Assembly: GCA_948472955.1 (NCBI GenBank) | Contig: CAOKVW010000007.1 | Coordinates: forward strand, 1 to 36,567 | DNA length: 36,567 bases | Direction: 5' to 3' | Source of the DNA: an uncultured Clostridium sp. | GTDB lineage: Bacteria > Bacillota > Clostridia > TANB77 > CAG-508 | In this document: in pieces, positions 1 to 7,372 of the stretch | Layout of the letters: each line of letters opens with the position of its first letter | How positions within the stretch are numbered: the first letter of the stretch is position 1 | Program-made: the position numbers and the translations under genes | Notes under the pieces: generated by a model | Databases searched by the model: none | The model's input: only the letters and a program-made list of their open reading frames with translations | Told to the model about the DNA's origin: nothing

Positions 1-17
1 GTAATTGCTATGTTAGG

Positions 18-55
18 TGGCTGACTAGAAATAGTTAGCCATCAGTTCGTTTTAT
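18..55 (+). terminator. Intrinsic terminator of a gene upstream of the window
   Basis: A stem TGGCTGACTA / TAGTTAGCCA with a GAAA loop (18-41) is followed by a T-rich stretch. It is a diverged copy of the hairpins at 145-172 and 2832-2859 (GGCRACTAGTT-AGAAA-AATTAGTTGCC). It probably ends a gene lying just outside the window. A second hairpin at about 80-118 (CACAAGC / GCTTGTG) has no T tract. Confidence 0.6.
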
Positions 56-144
56 TGTGAAACAACAAGTTTCTGGGGTACCTCACCCACAAGCTTTGCT
101 TGTGAGGTGGGTCAGGTTCTTATAACTGAAAGATTGCTATGGAA

Positions 145-181
145 GGCGACTAGTTAGAAACAATTAGTTGCCAGTTTTTTT
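145..181 (+). terminator. Intrinsic terminator, copy of the one after the radical SAM gene
   Basis: GGCGACTAGTT / AATTAGTTGCC pairs through 11 positions allowing G-U, with a six-base loop, followed by seven T. It is nearly identical to the terminator after the radical SAM gene at 2832-2867. Its 3' arm doubles as the -35 box (TTGCCA, 168-173) of the leader promoter that follows. Confidence 0.75.
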
Positions 182-196
182 GTTTTATGCTATACT
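168..196 (+). promoter_or_regulatory. Promoter of leader module copy 1
   Basis: TTGCCA (168-173), a 17-base spacer and an extended -10 TGC-TATACT (189-196). The -10 region and what follows are repeated at 1529-1648. The -35 box sits inside the terminator stem just upstream. Confidence 0.75.
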
Positions 197-301
197 AATT
201 TCAACAGTTGATAAGTCAATTATTTTTTTGAGCAAAATATGGGAGGAACACTATGATAAATAGGCATATTTTTCGCAAATAACCTCCTAAAACGCTCCAA
301 T
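183..301 (+). repeat. Leader module, copy 1 of a ~118-base direct repeat
   Basis: About 118 bases, from the extended -10 to the CGCTCCAA after the leader peptide, are repeated with few differences at 1529-1648. Conserved parts are the -10, a CAACAGTTGAT segment, a T run, a GGGAGG ribosome site, a nine-codon reading frame and a CCTCC that can pair with the ribosome site. The retained layout, while the bases around it differ, points to a regulatory RNA rather than a passive repeat. Confidence 0.8.
253..282 (+). CDS. Nine-residue leader peptide, copy 1
   Basis: ATG with a strong GGGAGG site six bases upstream encodes MINRHIFRK and stops at TAA. The copy at 1600-1629 encodes MTNRRFFRK: the frame, length, the N-R pair and the F-R-K end are kept while other residues differ, as expected of a translated leader. 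It is immediately followed by CCTCC, which can pair with its own GGGAGG, and then by a strong terminator. Rare arginine codons (AGG, CGC) fill two of nine positions. The function is inferred to be attenuation; what it senses is unknown. Confidence 0.65.
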   Translation: MINRHIFRK

Positions 302-305
302 CTAG

Positions 306-346
306 GTGTTCTTATAGGATTTCGTATCCTATGAGGACATTTTTTC
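306..346 (+). terminator. Strong terminator/attenuator after leader copy 1
   Basis: GTGTTCTTATAGGAT pairs with ATCCTATGAGGACAT across 15 positions (three G-U), with loop TTCGT, followed by six T. It starts 24 bases after the leader stop codon, the same place as the hairpin at 1653-1690 in copy 2. No sense gene follows it: the next gene is the convergent KilA-N remnant, so this module is an orphan. Confidence 0.8.
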
Positions 347-356
347 TTGCATATTC

Positions 357-1010
357 TTATTTTAAATATTTTATATCAGTATTAGTTAAAATTTGCATTT
401 GTGATATGGCTACTTTATTTAATTTTTCAAGCCTTTCAGCTTGTTTTAATCCTTCATTTATAAAAACAGAATTTAAATTTTCTAAATTTGCTAAACATAT
501 TAATTCATTCATTGTTGCATAATCTCTTATATTTCCATCTAAATTAGGATTTTTACTACGCCACTCTTTTGCAGTCATACAAAATAATGCCATATTTAAA
601 ACATCAGCTTCTTCTGCATAAACAAAATTTATTTGATTTTTAGTTAATTCTTTAGGTACTAAATTGTTTTTGATTGCATCAGTATGTATCCTATAATTAA
701 TTTTTGAAAGTTCTCTTTTGGCATTCCAGCCTATTTGTTTTTGCTCTTCTGATTTTAATCTTTCAAACTCTTTTATTAATAATAGTTTAAACTTTGGACT
801 AATCCACATCCCAAATTCAAAAGCAATATCTTTATGTGCATAGGTGCCACCATACCTTCCAGCTTTTGAGATTATTCCAATTGCATTTGTTTTTTCAGTC
901 CATTCTTTTACACTAATTTTATAACTATTTAAACCTGCTTGACTTTTAATTATGGCGAATTCGCCATAATTAAAATTAGGATTGTAGAAATTTTCGACTG
1001 TAAGGAAGAA
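357..1010 (-). pseudogene. KilA-N domain protein, N-terminus missing
   Basis: The open frame runs on the minus strand from an in-frame TAA at 1029-1031 to the stop at 357. The only ATG in the recognised part is at 809, in the middle of the domain. Upstream of it the frame still reads KilA-N sequence, including FYNPNFNYGEF, AGLNSYKISVKEW and GRYGGTYAHKDIAFEFG, so the ATG at 809 is not the original start. KilA-N proteins are DNA-binding proteins of phages and mobile islands. The first part of the domain before the NPNF motif is absent and no ribosome site precedes it. It is best read as a decayed phage or island gene that landed between the two leader modules. A product from a non-ATG start cannot be excluded. 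Confidence 0.7.
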
Positions 1011-1030
1011 AAGCTTCGTACAAAATAGTT

Positions 1031-1260
1031 ATGCGAACGTTACAAATTCTTAAAGTTTTGCTGTAAAAGATAACAAAACTTTTTCAAAATCAAAGAAAGA
1101 AAATTATAAAATTGGAGCAGTAATTAGTAATAAAAAATAAAGAAATTAAAGGAAAAATTCAAGTTAAATAGAATTTTTATCTCATATATATCTCCTAACA
1201 AGCATTGGAATTTTCTTCCCTAGCCAAAATTCGAAATTTTGGGACTAAGTCTTAGCCCTT
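1031..1260. other. Gene-free AT-rich stretch
   Basis: No ORF with a ribosome site is visible. It contains a perfect hairpin CCAAAATT-CGA-AATTTTGG (1224-1242). The sequence next to the KilA-N remnant may be the scar of its truncation, but I see no direct repeats that would prove it. Confidence 0.4.
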
Positions 1261-1305
1261 TATAAAATAATTTGTAAATATCTTGTAAATTAAATAAAAA
1301 AATTA

Positions 1306-1314
1306 TGATATAAT
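1306..1314 (+). promoter_or_regulatory. Extended -10 promoter of candidate small RNA
   Basis: TGA-TATAAT (1306-1314) is a perfect extended -10. The nearest good -35 (TTGTAA, 1283) is 20 bases upstream, which is long, so the extended -10 would carry the activity. Confidence 0.45.
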
Positions 1315-1320
1315 TAAATT

Positions 1321-1503
1321 ACAAATATGTTGTTTTTATCAAAACAATAGTAACATTTAACAAATACAAAAATCTTTTCAGATTTTTAGTGTTATGAATA
1401 TTTTTAAGCTTTTAGCATAGACTAATAGCACAAATATGTTATAGGTTTTCACCTATAATAGTATTACAGGAAAGTTGAGTAACATCAATTTTCCTTTTTA
1501 TTT
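1321..1503 (+). ncRNA. Candidate structured small RNA, about 180 nt
   Basis: Between the extended -10 at 1306-1314 and a strong terminator at 1469-1499 there is no convincing reading frame but a row of hairpins: TTGTTTT / AAAACAA (1329-1346), AAAAATC / GATTTTT (about 1367-1387), TATAGG / CCTATA (about 1440-1457), then the terminator. It directly precedes the second leader module. I do not recognise the family. It does not show the long closing stem of 6S RNA. It could instead be a second, upstream leader of the radical SAM gene. Confidence 0.4.
1469..1503 (+). terminator. Terminator of the candidate small RNA
   Basis: GGAAAGTTGA / TCAATTTTCC forms a 10-pair stem (one G-U) with a GTAACA loop, followed by TTTTTATTTT. 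Confidence 0.75.
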
Positions 1504-1528
1504 TGTAAAAATACTATTAATTTTATGT

Positions 1529-1648
1529 GTTTTATGCTATACTAATTTCAACAGTTGATGAGTCAATTATTTTTTTGACCAAAATATGGGAGGAACACTA
1601 TGACAAACAGGCGATTTTTTCGCAAATAACCTCCTAAAACGCTCCAAT
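1529..1648 (+). repeat. Leader module, copy 2, upstream of the radical SAM gene
   Basis: This is a near-identical direct repeat of 183-301. It carries the same extended -10 (TGC-TATACT, 1535-1543), GGGAGG site, nine-codon frame and CCTCC. The -35 region differs (weak TATTAA) because the repeat starts just upstream of the -10. The module ends 100 bases before the radical SAM gene, with a terminator hairpin in between, the classical layout of an attenuator. Confidence 0.8.
1600..1629 (+). CDS. Nine-residue leader peptide, copy 2
   Basis: ATG six bases after GGGAGG encodes MTNRRFFRK, then TAA. Three of the nine codons are arginine codons that are uncommon here (AGG, CGA, CGC). The CCTCC right after the stop can pair with the leader's ribosome site. 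Copy 1 (253-282) keeps the frame with conservative changes. It probably controls the downstream radical SAM gene by ribosome position. The signal is not known. Confidence 0.65.
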   Translation: MTNRRFFRK

Positions 1649-1652
1649 TAAT

Positions 1653-1693
1653 AAGCCATTGTATTAGAAAAAGGTCTATTATGATGGCTTTTT
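1653..1693 (+). terminator. Attenuator-type terminator before the radical SAM gene
   Basis: AAGCCAT / ATGGCTT with further pairing inside (TAGA / TCTA) and a T tract at 1689-1693. It lies between the leader peptide stop and the radical SAM start, so unregulated transcription from the leader promoter should end here. Confidence 0.7.
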
Positions 1694-1749
1694 AGAATTT
1701 ATCAGACGTTTTTTTGTGATTCTTACTTTGAAAAAGGAAATATAAAAAT

Positions 1750-2805
1750 ATGAGCCAAAACAATAAAAATGATTTCTTAGACAGCATAGCATTTCCAATA
1801 GAAAGGAAATTTTTAAATCAAGAATTAATAGAAATGCATATAGAAGAAAAGCAAAAACAAGGTTTCACCGATAAGAAATATGATACTTTCTTTGACGGGA
1901 GAGTATTACAAATATGTTTTTTTAGTAAGGGATGTAGATGTAGTAAAAATGGAAGTTGTATAATATGTGATTATGGAAAAACTAGAAAAGAAAATTTAAC
2001 GAAAAAAGATATTACAAAAATTATGAGTGAAATATTTAATGGTCTAGAAAAGATACCGGATGTAATATTATTAAATAGTCTTGGAAGTGTTTTGGATACA
2101 CAAGAAATGCCAATGGAAAATATTAGGGTATTACTTGAACAATTATCAAAGATAAATACAAAAGTAATAGTGTTTGAGACACATTATTTAACTATAAATG
2201 CTTCGATTTTAGAAATGATAAAACAAAAGTTAAAAGATAAAGAAATTGTAATTGAATTAGGATTAGAAAGTTCTAACAAAGAAGTGAGAGAGAATTGCTT
2301 GAACAAATATATAGACAATGAAGAATTTGTTAAAAGAGTTAATCTAATAAAATCGTTTGGATTTGGAGCAGAAGCTAATATTATTTTTGGAGCTCCATTC
2401 TTAACTACACAAGAGCAAATGAGAGATACGATTCAAAGCATTCAATGGTGTTTTGAAAATAGTATTGAGATGGTAAATTTGTTTCCTATCAATATAAAAC
2501 CATATACTTTGTTATATAAGTTATATGAGGAGGGACAATATTCTCCGGTTTCTCATAGCAATTTTATAGAAGTTTTAAAAAGGGTGCCAAAAGAATATAT
2601 TGATAAATTATATTTATGTTGGTATGGCAATAGAGAAATTAAATACGATAAAAAAGATCAAGTGTTACCTACGTGTGAAAAAGATGAATATTTTAAGTTA
2701 ATGGAGTTTTATCGAAAATTTAATGAGGATAAAACTGCTGAAAAACGAATAGAATTATTAGAAAGTACAAGTCAATTCAAATTACAAAAACAACAAGAGT
2801 TTTAA
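1750..2805 (+). CDS. Radical SAM protein, Elp3/RaSEA-like
   Basis: 351 residues. The N-terminal third contains the motif GCRCSKNGSCIICDYG (about residues 60-75). Its last three cysteines are spaced CX5CX2C (or CX7CX2C from the first one) rather than the classical CX3CX2C. This wider spacing and the C-x-Y/G ending recall the Elp3-related TIGR01210/archaeosine-synthase-beta (RaSEA) group, which acts on tRNA. The middle has the ELGLESSNKEVRE segment typical of Elp3/MiaB-type barrels, and ANIIFGAP. No membrane segment or extra domain is seen. It starts after AAAAAGGAAA, sits behind leader module 2 and ends at its own terminator. A tRNA- or rRNA-modifying role is inferred from the family only; the substrate is unknown. 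Confidence 0.7.
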   Translation: MSQNNKNDFLDSIAFPIERKFLNQELIEMHIEEKQKQGFTDKKYDTFFDGRVLQICFFSKGCRCSKNGSCIICDYGKTRKENLTKKDITKIMSEIFNGLEKIPDVILLNSLGSVLDTQEMPMENIRVLLEQLSKINTKVIVFETHYLTINASILEMIKQKLKDKEIVIELGLESSNKEVRENCLNKYIDNEEFVKRVNLIKSFGFGAEANIIFGAPFLTTQEQMRDTIQSIQWCFENSIEMVNLFPINIKPYTLLYKLYEEGQYSPVSHSNFIEVLKRVPKEYIDKLYLCWYGNREIKYDKKDQVLPTCEKDEYFKLMEFYRKFNEDKTAEKRIELLESTSQFKLQKQQEF

Positions 2806-2831
2806 TAGTACTACTAATAATAGATATAAAA

Positions 2832-2867
2832 GGCAACTAGTTAGAAATAATTAGTTGCCAGTTTTTT
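2832..2867 (+). terminator. Terminator of the radical SAM gene
   Basis: GGCAACTAGTT / AATTAGTTGCC, loop AGAAAT, then six T. It shares sequence with the terminators at 145-181 and 18-55. Confidence 0.8.
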
Positions 2868-2882
2868 ATTGAATAGCATTTT

Positions 2883-3652
2883 TCAGCTTTTTCCAAATAA
2901 TAAAACAAAAATGGCAATTATAGATAACACAACTCCTAGTAGTATTCTTTTGTAGTTCTTTTTAAAATCAATTTCCTTAAATATTAAAATACCAATCAAT
3001 ACAGACCAAATTCCACTCATATTAATAATGGTAAAAGCAATAGAAGCAGGTAAATAAGTATAAGATAATGTATTAAAATAAGTTGCAAAATAATATAAAA
3101 GTCCACCTAGAAATGCTAATATTTTATTTTTTAGAGTGATGTTTTGTAAATTTTTAGTAGTTTTATCTTTTATCATTATATACACATATGAGGTAACCAT
3201 AATAGTTATGGATTGGTATAATTGTTGAGTATATATAAATCCACAATTTGTAACATATTTTTGTATTAAGGCATTGATACCTAAAAATAAAGAAGAAATA
3301 CAAGCATGAATAATTCCTAATTTATCTATTTTATTATTATCATGTTTTTTTATGGTAAATAATAAAGCAGAAATGAAAGTCAATATAGCTGCTAAAAATA
3401 CTAAAAATATATTAGTAACTTTAAATTCTGATAAAAATATTAAAGTAAGTAATACACCGAATGGTCCTTTTAAATTTTTATATTGTGTTGACCTAGACAT
3501 ACCAATTTTATTAATAGAGATTAAAAATAAATTAGATGCAATAAACCACGAGATGCCCCTTAAAACTACTAATATTAAAACTGGATGAAATAAACTTTCA
3601 CTATTGTTTTTGGTTAATAAAGAAATAAAATGGCCAATAAATATCCAATCAT
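2883..3652 (-). pseudogene. EamA/GRP-type transporter, 5' end broken
   Basis: The long minus-strand frame has about eight hydrophobic segments and resembles drug/metabolite (EamA, glucose/ribose porter-like) permeases, for example the KIGMSRSTQYKN stretch. It lacks the first helices expected of the family. The natural start is visible: GAGGAGGAGG followed by ATG at 3652, whose AT overlaps the MFS stop in a TAATG coupling. That ATG reads MIGYLLAILFLY, a typical first helix, but stops at 3614. The rest of the protein continues in another frame, which is only open from an artificial ATG inside the MFS gene (3692). I infer an internal deletion plus frame break. Unlike the four frame breaks in housekeeping genes, no CGG lies here. 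Confidence 0.6.
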
Positions 3653-4899
3653 TATATATCCTCCTCCTCATATTCCTCTGGACGTAATCCAATTCTTTTT
3701 TTCATAAAAGCAAGCACCCATAAAATAATAACAAGTCCAACAACGCCAATTATTAGATAAGCTTGGCTAGTAGGATAAAACTCTAGTAGAACGCCGCCTA
3801 AAAAGCTAATCAATATTTCGCCCAAATTTTTTATCAAATTTTTAACAGATAAGATTTTCGCTCTCGTATTAGAATTCGTAAAATTAGTAACATATCTATC
3901 TTCCAAAACCCAGTAAGGACCACGAAAAAAATGATGGATAAAAAACGCCAACATCACAATCACAAAAGTTAAGACAAAGTTCAAATGCATCGTACAAACG
4001 ACACCAACTAGGATAAAAGAAACAAAGATAGGAACAGAGATACATGTTAATGTCCTATTTTTAAAGGTATTATGAATTTTACCTTGAAATTTTACCGAAA
4101 AACATTGAACAAGGGTTAGAAATGCAAATATAATACCAAAGTATTGTGGCGATATTTGTAAATCTGACATTAAGCTTTTTTCATAGGTAGAAATCATCAT
4201 TAAAACGCCAACAAATAGAGAGATAAAAAGAAATAGTGCTTGTAATCTCTTTGATTTTAAGATAAATCTAAAACCTTGTTTCATATCTTTTATTGATTTT
4301 GATAAAGTGGTTGGTTCTTTGGTTTCTATTTCCACTTCCTCAAAACGATAAGCAATTATCACAGCTAATAGTGATACGAAAGTAGATAAAATAAGAGGAA
4401 TATAGGGATTAACGACAAATAAATAACCAGTAAATACAGAGGTAATAGCACTTAAAGCATAACTGAAAGAAGACCCCTTTGCATTGATATTGCCAAAAGA
4501 GTTTTTTCCTTTTCCCATTTTAGTAGAGTCATATAACAGAGTATTTCTAGCAATGTCTTTTATGGCATTTCCAAAAGCAGACATGAAATAGGCCATAATT
4601 AAGGTAACAAAATGATTGGCAAAAATCATCATGGCGATTTGAATGGTTGCAAAGGTAGTGCCTAATATTAATGCTTTTCTGCTACCAATTCGTTCGATTA
4701 AAATGGCAGAAGGTATTTGAAGGAACAATAAAAATAAAGAATAGATAGATTCTGCATACATTACTTTTGCAGGTTGAATTCCTTTTACTTCTGTTAAAAA
4801 TAAAAAGATGATGGCAGCATAAAATAGAGGGTCCCATCCAAATCCTTTATAGAAAGGGAATATTCTTCTATTGTATTTCATGGCAATTTCTGGTTTCAT
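3652..4899 (-). CDS. Major facilitator superfamily transporter
   Basis: 415 residues with about twelve hydrophobic segments, charged loop IERIGSRKA between helices 2 and 3 (the place of the MFS loop motif) and a cytoplasmic central loop EEVEIETKEPTTLSKS. The ATG at 4899 follows AAGGAGAAAAAT. The ending EYEEEDI is encoded by GAGGAGGAGG repeats that also serve as ribosome site for the next gene. The substrate cannot be told from sequence; the group includes many drug-efflux-like proteins. It is transcribed from the TTGACA promoter at 4948-4977 and translationally coupled to the broken EamA gene. Confidence 0.85.
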   Translation of the reverse strand: MKPEIAMKYNRRIFPFYKGFGWDPLFYAAIIFLFLTEVKGIQPAKVMYAESIYSLFLLFLQIPSAILIERIGSRKALILGTTFATIQIAMMIFANHFVTLIMAYFMSAFGNAIKDIARNTLLYDSTKMGKGKNSFGNINAKGSSFSYALSAITSVFTGYLFVVNPYIPLILSTFVSLLAVIIAYRFEEVEIETKEPTTLSKSIKDMKQGFRFILKSKRLQALFLFISLFVGVLMMISTYEKSLMSDLQISPQYFGIIFAFLTLVQCFSVKFQGKIHNTFKNRTLTCISVPIFVSFILVGVVCTMHLNFVLTFVIVMLAFFIHHFFRGPYWVLEDRYVTNFTNSNTRAKILSVKNLIKNLGEILISFLGGVLLEFYPTSQAYLIIGVVGLVIILWVLAFMKKRIGLRPEEYEEEDI

Positions 4900-4947
4900 T
4901 TATTTTTCTCCTTGGTAATTCCGGTACTTTTTAATAGGATACTATAT

Positions 4948-4977
4948 AAAATAAAATTTTACTACCCCTACTGTCAA
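4948..4977 (-). promoter_or_regulatory. Promoter of the MFS transporter
   Basis: On the minus strand: a perfect TTGACA (4977-4972), an 18-base spacer and TATTTT (4953-4948). Confidence 0.55.
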
Positions 4978-5053
4978 ATTTATTGAAATTTTTCTATTGC
5001 TAATCATCATAATTTATATTACAATGTAGAAGAATAAAAAAGGAGGTAAATAT

Positions 5054-5863
5054 ATGATATACACTGACTATCATTTACATACAACATTTTCACATGATGG
5101 GATTTCGGCAATGGAGGAGCATATTCAAAATGCTATCAATAGAGGATTAAAAGAAATATGTTTTACAGAACATTATGATATATACGATGGATTGAAAAAT
5201 AATACTTTAAAAACAATAGATGTAGGAAACTATGTAGAGAATTTTAAACAATACCAAGAAAAATACAAAGATAAAATCAGTCTAAAATTAGGAATCGAGA
5301 TAGGATTACAACCTGATATCAAAGAAACCATTAGCAATATGGTAAAACAATATCCATTTGATTTTATTATCGGTTCTTCTCATATAACTTGTAAAAAAGA
5401 CATTGCTATGGATGCTAGCTTTTTTGAAGGGCTAACACAAAAAGAGGCTTATACCAAATATTTTAGGGAAGTATTAGAAAATATAAAGCTATATGATGAA
5501 TTTGATGTTTATGGTCATATTGATTATATTGTCAGATATGGTGGATATGAAAATAAAACGATAAAATATAAGGATTACAAGGAAATTTTAGATGAGATAC
5601 TTAGCAATATCATAAATAAAGGAAAGGGAATTGAAATCAATACATCTGGTTATCGATATGGATTGCAAGAACCTCATCCAAATTTTGAGATACTGACTCG
5701 CTATCAACAATTAGGTGGAAAAATAATAACCATTGGTTCAGATGCCCATAAGATTCAAGACGTATGTTCTGATTTTGGGAAAGCAACGGATTTGTTGAAA
5801 AAAATTGGTTATACCAGTTATACTGTTTTTGAAAATAGAGAACCAAAATTTATAGACTTGTAA
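5054..5863 (+). CDS. PHP-domain phosphatase, histidinol-phosphatase family
   Basis: 269 residues. The metal ligands of the PHP family are in order: YHLHTTFSHDG near the N-terminus, EHYD (about 39-42), EIG (about 85), GSSHI (about 113), YGHIDYI (about 157), EINTSG (about 199) and GSDAH (about 230). This matches HisJ/HisK-type histidinol-phosphate phosphatases in length and motif order. The ribosome site AAAGGAGG precedes the ATG. No other histidine genes are nearby, so it could act on another phosphate ester. The histidine role is family knowledge, not shown here. Confidence 0.8.
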   Translation: MIYTDYHLHTTFSHDGISAMEEHIQNAINRGLKEICFTEHYDIYDGLKNNTLKTIDVGNYVENFKQYQEKYKDKISLKLGIEIGLQPDIKETISNMVKQYPFDFIIGSSHITCKKDIAMDASFFEGLTQKEAYTKYFREVLENIKLYDEFDVYGHIDYIVRYGGYENKTIKYKDYKEILDEILSNIINKGKGIEINTSGYRYGLQEPHPNFEILTRYQQLGGKIITIGSDAHKIQDVCSDFGKATDLLKKIGYTSYTVFENREPKFIDL

Positions 5864-5935
5864 AATTTTTTTGCAACAATATTCGTGGATAAAATTTGCA
5901 ACATCTATTGATTTTTATTTAAATAAAGGATAGAC

Positions 5936-5964
5936 TTGTAAATTTTTCTAATTTAGTGTAAAAT
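5936..5964 (+). promoter_or_regulatory. Promoter of the FemX-like gene
   Basis: TTGTAA (5936-5941), a 17-base spacer, TAAAAT (5959-5964), 39 bases before the start codon. Confidence 0.65.
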
Positions 5965-6002
5965 ACCAGTAGATTGTAAATAATGATAAAAGAGGAGAAA
6001 AA

Positions 6003-7061
6003 ATGAGATTTGTAGATACCGAAGAAGCGAAAAAAGAATATAAGAAATTTTTAGAAGGACATGAGAGAGGCAACTTTCAACAGTCTTTAGAATGGGCAGA
6101 GGTGAAAAAGCCAAACTGGAAGCCAGAAGTCATTTTAGCAGAAGGAAACAAGGGAGAAATCATAGGCTCTCTTTGTGTGTGGATTCGTAAAATGCCAATT
6201 TTTGGTAACATCATGTACTCTTCCAGAGGACCTGTATGTGATATTCACAATATGGCTGTTATGAAACAATTGACAGATGGTGCCAAAGAATTAGCCAAAA
6301 AATACAATGCGATTGTGTTAAGAATGGAACCAGATATTCTAAGTGATGACCAAGATTTTAGAAACGTAGTAACCAATTTAGGTTATCGCATTAAAGATGA
6401 TGCCAAAGATTTCAAAGACGAAATTCAACCAAGATATGTATTTCGATTAGATATCAAAGGGAAAACAGAAGATGAAATTATGGCAGGATTTAAACAAAAA
6501 TGGAGATATAATATTCGTCTAGCAACGAGAAAAGGTGTTACGATAAAAGAGGGAACCAAAGAAGATTTAAAAGACTTTCACAAAATCATGATAGAAACAG
6601 GAGCAAGAGATGGTTTCATCATTCGACCTTTAGAATATTTTGAAAAAATGTACGATTGTTTAGGTCCAGACCATATGAAAATATTAATGGCATATTATGA
6701 AGGTAAACCAATATCAGGCGTTATCCCTATTTTTTATGGTAATAAAACTTGGTATTTATATGGGGCAAGTAGTAATGAACATCGCAACTTAATGCCAAAC
6801 TATTTATTACAATGGGAAATGATAAAAATGGCAATAGAAAGAAAAGACGATATATATGATTTTAGAGGTGTTTCAGGAGTCGTAGATGAAAATCATCCAC
6901 AATATGGATTGTATCGTTTTAAACAAGGTTTTGGAGCAACTTTTACCGAATTTATTGGAGAGGTGTATTTGCCATTTAAGCCTCTTACTTATCGATTATA
7001 TCGCTTTTCAGAAAAGGCTTTTAGAACCATTCGTCAATTAAAAATGAAATTAAAAAAATAA
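6003..7061 (+). CDS. FemAB/MurM-type peptidoglycan aminoacyltransferase
   Basis: 352 residues, the length of the FemABX family. These enzymes use aminoacyl-tRNA to add bridge residues to lipid II on the cytoplasmic side. Visible are two GNAT-like halves, the basic linker KWRYNIRLATRKGV (about 165-178), the YLYGASS segment (about 257-263) and the C-terminal YDFRGVSG / GLYRFKQGFG blocks typical of the family. The ribosome site is AGAGGAG. The next gene is an alanine-racemase-like protein, so the pair may supply and attach a bridge residue, which is inference. The basic C-terminus could touch the membrane. Confidence 0.85.
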   Translation: MRFVDTEEAKKEYKKFLEGHERGNFQQSLEWAEVKKPNWKPEVILAEGNKGEIIGSLCVWIRKMPIFGNIMYSSRGPVCDIHNMAVMKQLTDGAKELAKKYNAIVLRMEPDILSDDQDFRNVVTNLGYRIKDDAKDFKDEIQPRYVFRLDIKGKTEDEIMAGFKQKWRYNIRLATRKGVTIKEGTKEDLKDFHKIMIETGARDGFIIRPLEYFEKMYDCLGPDHMKILMAYYEGKPISGVIPIFYGNKTWYLYGASSNEHRNLMPNYLLQWEMIKMAIERKDDIYDFRGVSGVVDENHPQYGLYRFKQGFGATFTEFIGEVYLPFKPLTYRLYRFSEKAFRTIRQLKMKLKK

Positions 7062-7355
7062 AAGTGTCCTTGCAGATTGCCAAGAGGGACGAACCTTTTT
7101 GGCAATAAATTATAATTATCTATAAATTTTTAATGATAAAAAATAAAATTACATTCCTTACTGGTCGGACCAATCATATAAAATAGTATTTTATAATTCA
7201 TAAATTGTAGAGTTAATCTATTTGGTCTGTATGAATTAGAGTCCTTTCAAACTGCGCGTCATGTATTTTATTTTTATCATTAAAAATTTTAATTAAAAAC
7301 AGAAATATTGCCAAAAAGGTTCGTTCCTCTTGGCAATCTGCGAGGACTTTTGATA
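7058..7355. repeat. Long palindromic element A (~300 bases)
   Basis: Arms of about 95 bases are inverted copies: the left arm holds CAGATTGCCAAGAGGGACG, the right arm the reverse complement of CAGATTGCCAAGAGGAACG, and further in both carry a TTTTTAATGATAAAAA block. A second, smaller inverted pair (GGACCAAT / ATTTGGTC) lies in the centre. There is no coding capacity. It follows directly on the femX stop and may act as its terminator. This is MITE-like architecture; I see no clear target duplication. Confidence 0.75.
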
Positions 7356-7372
7356 AGAGAAGGATGGTAAAC

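Noticed and set aside
331..522. 63-codon plus-strand frame starting inside the leader terminator
   Set aside because: It is antisense to the KilA-N remnant, has no ribosome site and its start lies in the terminator stem.
1321..1503. 6S RNA
   Set aside because: The 5' and 3' ends do not form the long closing stem with a central bubble that 6S RNA needs.
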